From the NCBI GenBank assembly GCA_034408745.1, contig JAWXCM010000325.1, positions 1 through 10,835 of the forward strand: DNA of 10,835 nucleotides, written 5' to 3'. Under the pieces are notes generated by a model, which saw nothing but the letters and a program-made list of their open reading frames with translations, was not told the origin of the DNA and did no database searches. Made by a program: the position numbers and the translations under genes. The DNA is from JAWXCM01 sp034408745. GTDB lineage: Bacteria > Acidobacteriota > Terriglobia > Bryobacterales > Bryobacteraceae. Within the stretch, counting starts at the first letter, position 1. Every line of letters starts with the position of its first letter. Shown here in pieces: positions 6,682 through 10,835 of this stretch.

Positions 6682-7545
6682 CTAAATTGCGAGCACGGCA
6701 CAGGGTGCCTGGCGAGCGATGGCGTAGGAATTGTGCTCCCACCAGGGGTGCTGGCCATTGCGACCGATTACCACCAGTTGCGACCCGTACTTCGTGACCG
6801 CGGCTTCCACCACGTCGGCAACATCACCCGCTTCGGCAACGATCGCCGAGTCGATGCCGTGTTTGATGGTGAGTGCGATCATCTGTTCGCGGGCCTGAGC
6901 GATAAGATGGCCGCGGAGTTCGCAATCCATTTGGCGCTCCGGCATCGCATCGGTCCCCGGAACCGCATGGATGAGAGTCAGAGACGCGCTGAAGGATGCG
7001 GCCAGTTCCGCTGCCGCGAGCAGAACTCGTTCACTGGCTGCGGTGAGGTCGAGCGGACACAGGATCCTGTTGATTTGCAGGCTGTCTTCGGGAACTGCGA
7101 TCTCATCCATGTGCGCACCAGTCAAGACCGGGCATGAGCAGCGATGCAACAGCGAAGACGCCGTTGAACCGAACAGCAGTCGACGAAATGCACCATAGCC
7201 ATGGCTGGGAATCACTACGAGGTCGGCATGTTGCTGCCTGGCGGTGTTGAGGATTTCCGCAGCAGCGGTGCCACGAACTACCCAACGTTGTACCTTAGGG
7301 CCAGACAACACATCCTTGAGATACTCGCTCAGCTGTTCTTTGGCCCGTACCTCCAGATCAAGCCAGGGTTCCAGCAGCACGCCGCCGAACTGCGGATCGC
7401 CGGGCTGGCCGATGCGCGCTTCCACCACATGCAGCAAGATCACGGTGGAGTCAAACCGGGCGCTCAATGCTTTGACGTATCGGGCGGCGCCTGCGCACCG
7501 GCCTGAAAAATCCGTCGGAAACAGAATCGTGTCGAAACGAAGCAT
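6682..7545 (-). CDS. Tandem universal stress protein (two UspA domains)
   Basis: A 287-aa cytoplasmic protein with two Usp folds. Domain 1 (about 1-145) starts RFDTILFPTDFS and carries the nucleotide-loop block IPSHGYGAFRRLLFGS (112-127). This matches the ATP-binding pattern G-x2-G-x9-G(S/T) except that the first Gly is Pro114. Domain 2 (about 157-287) starts INRILCPLDLT and has IGRNGQHPWWEHNSYA (260-275), where the final G(S/T) is missing, so ATP binding there is doubtful. ATG at 7545 follows GGAGG at 8 nt. The gene is 24 nt downstream of a small membrane-protein gene and is followed at once by a terminator. The pair is probably transcribed from the sigma-54 promoter at 7895-7911. Tandem Usps of this kind are commonly linked to energy or oxygen stress; the ligand is not predictable. 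Confidence 0.93.
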   Translation of the reverse strand: MLRFDTILFPTDFSGRCAGAARYVKALSARFDSTVILLHVVEARIGQPGDPQFGGVLLEPWLDLEVRAKEQLSEYLKDVLSGPKVQRWVVRGTAAAEILNTARQQHADLVVIPSHGYGAFRRLLFGSTASSLLHRCSCPVLTGAHMDEIAVPEDSLQINRILCPLDLTAASERVLLAAAELAASFSASLTLIHAVPGTDAMPERQMDCELRGHLIAQAREQMIALTIKHGIDSAIVAEAGDVADVVEAAVTKYGSQLVVIGRNGQHPWWEHNSYAIARQAPCAVLAI

Positions 7546-7569
7546 AGCGGATACCTCCGCGTTCCGTTC

Positions 7570-7851
7570 TCAACCAACGTGAGAACTGCTCCCCTCCAAC
7601 CAAACGTTGTAGAGGTGGAAAATCCCGAGAACCAGACCGTAGACCAGGGTGATCACCGTCAGGATGGTCTTCCAGCGGTCGAGTACATCCAGTTTGTGCG
7701 ATACCTCGCTCTGGTGTGCGATGGCCTGGTCGCCTTCAAACACGTGGATATGATCATCCTCGGCTTTCCCGGCGGACCAGCGAAGAATGGTCACCACCAT
7801 CCAGGAAGCGAACACCGCGCCCCAGACGCCCAGCAGCATCGTTAGATTCAT
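7570..7851 (-). CDS. Small two-helix membrane protein, co-transcribed with Usp
   Basis: A 93-aa protein with an N-terminal transmembrane helix (about 4-25, LLGVWGAVFASWMVVTIL) and a second one (about 62-83, TILTVITLVYGLVLGIFHLY). Between them is a 35-residue charged, His-containing loop (DDHIHVFEGDQ..HQSEVSHKLDVLDRW). No family is recognised and no catalytic motif is present. ATG at 7851 follows AGGGAGG at about 6 nt. The sigma-54 promoter lies 44-60 bp upstream of the start codon, giving a leader of roughly 30 nt, and the Usp gene follows after 24 nt. The two products may act together, for example as membrane anchor or sensor and stress protein, but that is inference from operon structure alone. 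Confidence 0.8.
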   Translation of the reverse strand: MNLTMLLGVWGAVFASWMVVTILRWSAGKAEDDHIHVFEGDQAIAHQSEVSHKLDVLDRWKTILTVITLVYGLVLGIFHLYNVWLEGSSSHVG

Positions 7852-7894
7852 GTCTTACCTCCCTTACAGGTAGGGTGCAACCACAATATGAAAG

Positions 7895-7911
7895 TGCAAT
7901 TGCAGTGCCAA
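7895..7911 (-). promoter_or_regulatory. Sigma-54 (-24/-12) promoter of membrane protein/Usp operon
   Basis: On the minus strand the sequence reads TTGGCAC-TGCAA-TTGCA. This matches the sigma-54 consensus TGGCAC-N5-TTGCW at every core position, with exactly 10 nt between the -24 GG (7909-7908) and the -12 GC (7897-7896). The predicted transcription start is near 7884, about 33 nt before the ATG at 7851. A sigma-54 activator gene lies less than 1 kb away and an inverted repeat sits upstream, both consistent with a working promoter. Confidence 0.85.
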
Positions 7912-7995
7912 CGGTGGCGAGGATGGATCCGCGACCATCGCCCGAGCGCGGAAGTTGACGGAACAAATTGAAAGTTCGGCTACTTTTTGCTCTTT

Positions 7996-8037
7996 TTCAA
8001 ACCGGATAACGCCAGTGTTCAGTGGCGTCGGTTTGAA
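7996..8037. repeat. 42-bp nested inverted repeat, candidate enhancer site
   Basis: The outer arms TTCAAACCG (7996-8004) and CGGTTTGAA (8029-8037) are perfect 9-bp complements. The inner arms ACGCCA (8009-8014) and TGGCGT (8023-8028) are perfect 6-bp complements. They surround an 8-nt loop, with a 4-nt bulge GATA on one side. The TGA stop of the receiver-like gene lies in the loop. Relative to the predicted start near 7884 it spans about -112 to -153, the usual range for sigma-54 enhancer sites. Its A-rich flank on the minus strand argues against an intrinsic terminator for the receiver-like gene. Confidence 0.7.
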
Positions 8038-8438
8038 CGGCTTTGTGGGTCAAGGACCTGGAACGGGGTGGGTGCATTGGGTGAATTAACCCGTCTTTGT
8101 GAGACCTGCGGCACCTTAGGAAGGCGCAACCAGGCCGACATGATAGCCAGCAGCAACGTGGAAGACGTGTCGCTGTCGTATACGACCGACCGTATTCCGA
8201 GATCCCACGCATGAGAAAGAATCGCGGGCTCATTGCGCGTGATCAAAACTACCCGGTCCGGAAAGTCGGGTGGGCTGGCAAGGGCTGACAGCACCTTGTC
8301 ATCAAGCACCACAACCCCGCCCTTGCCGAAACTGGGAAGTTCTTTGATGGAAACAGGCCAATTACCGTTGTCTGCCAGCAACTGCTTCAGCTTTCTGGCA
8401 TAGGAAGCATCGGACAGGACTAGCTGGATCGTCTGCAT
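8019..8438 (-). CDS. Degenerate receiver-like protein under sigma-54 control
   Basis: A 139-aa protein whose alternating hydrophobic strands resemble a response-regulator receiver: QTIQLVLSD (2-10), GGVVVLDD around residue 45 with a possible phospho-acceptor Asp, DRVVLITRN, and GIRSVVYDSD. The acidic pair expected after strand 1 is reduced, and the conserved Lys after strand 5 is absent, so classical phosphorylation is doubtful. A polar, Pro/Arg-rich tail of about 30 residues follows the fold, without a recognisable output domain. Start: ATG at 8438 follows GAAGG at about 9 nt. The frame stays open to ATG 8516, but a sigma-54 promoter at 8468-8483 lies inside that extension, which excludes it if the promoter is real. 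The gene diverges from the sigma-54 activator gene, and could feed back on it or titrate a partner; this is inference. Confidence 0.7.
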   Translation of the reverse strand: MQTIQLVLSDASYARKLKQLLADNGNWPVSIKELPSFGKGGVVVLDDKVLSALASPPDFPDRVVLITRNEPAILSHAWDLGIRSVVYDSDTSSTLLLAIMSAWLRLPKVPQVSQRRVNSPNAPTPFQVLDPQSRSNRRH

Positions 8439-8467
8439 AGATCTAACACCTTCGCCGCTTTCAAGGA

Positions 8468-8483
8468 AGCAATCTGCGGGCCA
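8468..8483 (-). promoter_or_regulatory. Sigma-54 promoter of the receiver-like gene
   Basis: On the minus strand TGGCCCG-CAGA-TTGCT differs from the sigma-54 consensus TGGCACG-N4-TTGCW at one position (A to C) and keeps GG-N10-GC spacing. The predicted start near 8457 gives a leader of about 19 nt that includes the GAAGG ribosome site of the ATG at 8438. It supports that start over the longer frame. Confidence 0.72.
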
Positions 8484-8608
8484 CTCGCGCGGCGAGCCAT
8501 TTCCCACACCCTTCATTGGTAGTATGCTAGTCGTATTGGGTCAAATGGCTCAGAATTGTTGGCCTTTCGGGTATTCTGCCACGGATGGTCCTGGGCAAAG
8601 GTGCGTAG

Positions 8609-9952
8609 ATGTCCAAAATGTTGCCTGACTGGCGCCGGCCAGAAGTGCTCTCCGCAGTGTTTGACAAGTTGTCCGATGCCATCGTTTTATACGACAGGGA
8701 TCTGGTCATTACCGGAGTGAACGATGCGGCCGAACGCATGTTTGAAATGAATGCCGACGACATGGTCGGCAAGCACTGCCGGGACGTTTTCCGATGCGGT
8801 CAGTGCGATCATGGCTGCGGCATGCTGCTCGGTCTGCGCAATCCCAGTGTGCCCAACTGCACGGTGCATATGCACACAAATGGGGGCCAGGAGCGGCTTG
8901 CGGTCATTCGCACAACGCAGGTTCGAAGCCAGGATGGCAGCATTGAAGGCACCGTCGCCACTATCTCCGATGTGACCGAAGAGATGGCTCCGCAAAAGCG
9001 CGAGGTGATTGCCGAATCGCCTCTCATGCGGGACCTGATGGCGTTCATCCGACGCGTTGCCTGCAGTGAGGCCCAGACCATTTTGCTGGAAGGTGAGAAT
9101 GGCACGGGCAAGGACCTGGTGGCCAAGACTCTGCACTACCAAAGCAGCCGTCAGGCCGAGCCTTTCATAGCCATCAACTGCGCCGCAATCCCCGAGACTC
9201 TGCTGGAAAGCGAACTGTTCGGCTACGAGAAAGGTGCGTTTACCGACGCACGTTCGCAGAAGCGGGGTCTGTTTGAACTGGCGGATAAAGGCACCCTGTT
9301 CCTGGATGAAATTGGTGAAATCCCCCTGGTGCTCCAGGCCAAATTACTCAGGGTGCTGGAAGATTCAACATTCCGGCGGCTCGGCGGGCTGGCCGATATT
9401 AGTGTCGATATTAGGGTGATCGCCGCCACAAACAAGAATCTGCGCGAGGCGGTTAAGGAACGCGCATTCCGCCAGGACTTGTACTTTCGCCTGAACGTGA
9501 TCCAAATCACGATTCCGCCGTTGCGGGATCGTCCTGAAGACATCGTCCCCATGACGCAGTTCTTCATTAACCACTACAACCGGAAGTTCAAGCGCAGCAT
9601 TCAGGGTGTTAGTGCCGCGACGGAGCAGATGCTCAACGTCTACGACTGGCCCGGGAACGTACGTGAACTGCGTAACGCGATCGAGCGCGCCATGATTCTG
9701 GAGGACAGCTCTTACCTGCAGCCGTCGAGCCTTCCGATCAGCATCGTGCACGGTGAGGATCGCCCAATGATGGCGGTGGCCAGTGCGCCGGATCCGATAC
9801 CGACGGATGGTATTTCGCTGGAAGACAATGAGCGCATGCTGGTGGTGCGGGCGCTGGAAAAGACCAACGGCAATCAGACGCAGGCGGCCCGGCTGCTGCG
9901 TGTGACGCGCGACACGCTTCGCTACAAGATGAAGAAGTTCAATTTGAAGTAA
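8609..9952 (+). CDS. PAS/AAA+/Fis sigma-54-dependent transcriptional activator
   Basis: A 447-aa bacterial enhancer-binding protein that remodels sigma-54 RNA polymerase using ATP. Domains: PAS (about 10-125), AAA+ (about 135-365) and a C-terminal Fis-type helix-turn-helix (about 405-445, NGNQTQAARLLRVTRDTLRY). AAA+ motifs are intact: Walker A GENGTGKD (162-169), the sigma-54-contacting GAFTDA loop (209-214, a common variant of GAFTGA), Walker B LFLDEIGE (230-237), FRQDLYFRLNV with the arginine fingers (287-297), and WPGNVREL (347-354). There is no receiver domain, so input is probably through the PAS domain, which carries Cys57, Cys63, Cys66 and Cys70. ATG at 8609 follows AAAGGTG. It is divergent from a receiver-like gene, and two sigma-54 promoters lie within 720 bp, so these genes are its likely targets. 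No terminator is seen after the stop. Confidence 0.95.
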   Translation: MSKMLPDWRRPEVLSAVFDKLSDAIVLYDRDLVITGVNDAAERMFEMNADDMVGKHCRDVFRCGQCDHGCGMLLGLRNPSVPNCTVHMHTNGGQERLAVIRTTQVRSQDGSIEGTVATISDVTEEMAPQKREVIAESPLMRDLMAFIRRVACSEAQTILLEGENGTGKDLVAKTLHYQSSRQAEPFIAINCAAIPETLLESELFGYEKGAFTDARSQKRGLFELADKGTLFLDEIGEIPLVLQAKLLRVLEDSTFRRLGGLADISVDIRVIAATNKNLREAVKERAFRQDLYFRLNVIQITIPPLRDRPEDIVPMTQFFINHYNRKFKRSIQGVSAATEQMLNVYDWPGNVRELRNAIERAMILEDSSYLQPSSLPISIVHGEDRPMMAVASAPDPIPTDGISLEDNERMLVVRALEKTNGNQTQAARLLRVTRDTLRYKMKKFNLK

Positions 9953-10186
9953 TTTCGTTCCCTCACATCGGGCAGGTGTTTCCCTCCGCTTCTACAGTAA
10001 TGCAATCGCACGAGCCTCTGAGTTTGGGGAAGCTGGTCAGCACCTGACCTGTTGCGGTGGCGTTCAGCGCGGCTGGCGGCTCGACTGTGTCAATCGGCTC
10101 CTTGCCTTCGTCGGCCTCCTTGTGCGGCAGCCATCTCGCGATCCAGCGACAGGCGGCTTCACGGCGCGGCCGCGACACCGCTGAAC
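9953..10186. other. Stretch without a supported gene
   Basis: Downstream of the activator gene, a minus-strand frame at 9963-10190 is open for 75 codons (ends with EAEGNTCPM) but has no recognisable domain or clear ribosome site. It adjoins a receptor-like scrap and a broken isomerase gene, so it may be decayed coding DNA. No terminator for the activator gene is evident. Confidence 0.5.
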
Positions 10187-10320
10187 TCAAGCACTACATT
10201 GTCGGTGGCGTGAGACCAGGAATAGCCGACCAGGGCGCTCAGGCCTCTGCCGAACTCTTGTCCAACGTCAACTGACCCTGCAATTGACCTCCGGCACCGT
10301 TCGACAGCGAGCTTCCTGGC
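10187..10320 (-). pseudogene. Fragment resembling an acidobacterial TonB-dependent receptor
   Basis: A minus-strand frame contains FGRGLSALVGYSWSHATDN, close to the 'RGL.ALVSYTWSHAIDN' segment of the large Oar/TonB-dependent outer-membrane receptors abundant in Acidobacteriota. Just upstream, GGQLQGQLT, which would precede that segment in such proteins, lies in a different frame (10264-10291). Soon after the match the frame ends (AAAP, then stop). A short, frameshifted scrap of a protein that is normally around 1000 residues long points to decay. The match is by eye and short, so this is tentative. Confidence 0.4.
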
Positions 10321-10359
10321 ACGATTACCAGCACCCCTCCACCTCCGCCTGGCCAATCT

Positions 10360-10835
10360 TCAGGAGGCGAAAGCAGTTCGCATGGCATCGACAGCTTTGA
10401 TCAGGCTGGCCGTCTGATTCCCGAGCGGCAGATATTCCATGCACACAATCCCGTTATACCCGCCGTGTGCGATTGCCATGTAGATACCCGCGTAATTCAT
10501 TTTGCCAGTGCCTGGGTCGTGGCGCCCGGGCGAGTCGGCTACGTGAAACACAGCGACGCAGGGAATGGCTTCGACTGCCAGCTTCCCCAGGGTCGCCGAC
10601 CTCGGTTTGCTCGTGATACAGATCGAACAGGAGCCTGAAGTTGGGACTGTCGACCGCTTTGACCAGTTTCAGGCCCTCGCCGCACGTGTTCAGGTAGTAG
10701 CCCTTGTGATCGACCTTCGCATTCAGGGGTTCAATAATCCTAAAAACGGCAGTTAACCGGTAGTTGGTGCGAGCCTGGCAGTGCTGCCCAGTATGGTTCC
10801 GCGGAGGAAATACTGGAATGCAGCGCTTAGAATCA
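10360..10835 (-). pseudogene. Frameshifted hydroxypyruvate-isomerase-family (TIM barrel) gene, partial
   Basis: Two minus-strand frames together give the C-terminal half of a hydroxypyruvate isomerase/sugar-phosphate isomerase-type TIM barrel. Frame one (about 10591-10724) reads IIEPLNAKVDHKGYYLN, then SPNFRLLFDLYHEQTEVGDP, including metal-ligand-type residues Glu and His. Frame two (10360 to about 10585) reads GKLAVEAIPCVAVFHVADSP, then GRHDPGTGKMNYAGIYMAI and GIVCMEYLPLG to the stop. The junction lies at a CCCC run (10585-10588, plus strand); removing one C would restore DPGKL in frame. Upstream of about 10724 the frame is open to the edge, but its residues no longer resemble the family, so the gene is either more deeply decayed or carries further frameshifts. 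A single sequencing or assembly error could explain the homopolymer break but not the lost N-terminal part. Confidence 0.7.

Noticed and set aside
7856..7872. Small hairpin TACCT/AGGTA around the ribosome site of the 93-aa gene
   Set aside because: The stem is only 5 bp with a 7-nt loop; sequence constraint from the ribosome site could create it by chance.
7996..8037. Intrinsic terminator for the receiver-like gene
   Set aside because: On the minus strand the hairpin is followed by an A-rich rather than T-rich tract, and it overlaps the stop codon. An enhancer or mRNA 3' structure fits better.
8540..8580. Sigma-54 or sigma-70 promoter for the activator gene (TGGCTCAGAATTGTTGG and TTGGCCTTTCGGG)
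   Set aside because: Neither has a GC at the correct distance from GG, and no clear -35/-10 pair is visible.
10565..10756. Plus-strand 63-codon frame
   Set aside because: It lies opposite the isomerase-like pseudogene, whose minus-strand frames carry recognisable family motifs, so it is a shadow.

Overview
The window looks like chromosomal DNA from a GC-rich bacterium, most likely an Acidobacteriota relative (Bryobacterales/Solibacter-like). This assignment is an inference from gene types: an Acg-family nitroreductase next to a fused ADP-forming acyl-CoA synthetase, tandem Usp proteins under sigma-54 control, and a scrap resembling an acidobacterial TonB-dependent receptor. No RNA genes, CRISPR arrays or insertion sequences are visible.

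Layout from left to right. Positions 1-2010 (minus) hold most of a fused acetate/acyl-CoA ligase (ADP-forming) that runs off the left edge. Positions 2052-3155 (minus) encode an Acg-family nitroreductase-fold protein, 41 bases upstream in the same orientation. Positions 3156-3444 are a GC-rich intergenic patch with tandem 12-mers and strong hairpins. Positions 3445-6487 (minus) are a tight three-gene operon with two ATGA overlaps: an unrecognised 274-277 aa protein, a BREX-type ATP-binding-domain protein that has lost its P-loop, and a BrxD-like (DUF2791) P-loop ATPase. No methylase, PglZ phosphatase, helicase or nuclease accompanies them. Positions 6682-7851 (minus) encode a two-helix membrane protein and a tandem universal stress protein, with a near-perfect sigma-54 promoter in front and a hairpin terminator behind. 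Positions 8019-8438 (minus) encode a degenerate receiver-like protein with its own sigma-54 promoter. Divergent from it, 8609-9952 (plus) encodes a PAS/AAA+/Fis sigma-54 activator with a cysteine cluster in the PAS domain. Positions 9953-10835 contain debris: a TonB-receptor-like scrap and a frameshifted hydroxypyruvate-isomerase-family gene.

How it may work together. The right half reads as a self-contained sigma-54 circuit. A cytoplasmic PAS sensor/activator sits beside two sigma-54 promoters (GG-N10-GC), and a 42-bp nested inverted repeat lies about 110-150 bp upstream of the membrane protein/Usp promoter, where an enhancer site would be expected. The left half (Acg plus ADP-forming acyl-CoA synthetase) fits the same low-oxygen or energy-stress theme, since Acg and Usp proteins are known members of the mycobacterial dormancy regulon. 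The three-gene ATPase operon lies between these two stress blocks and looks like an inserted accessory, possibly defence-related, module. That module is the best candidate here for an under-described system.
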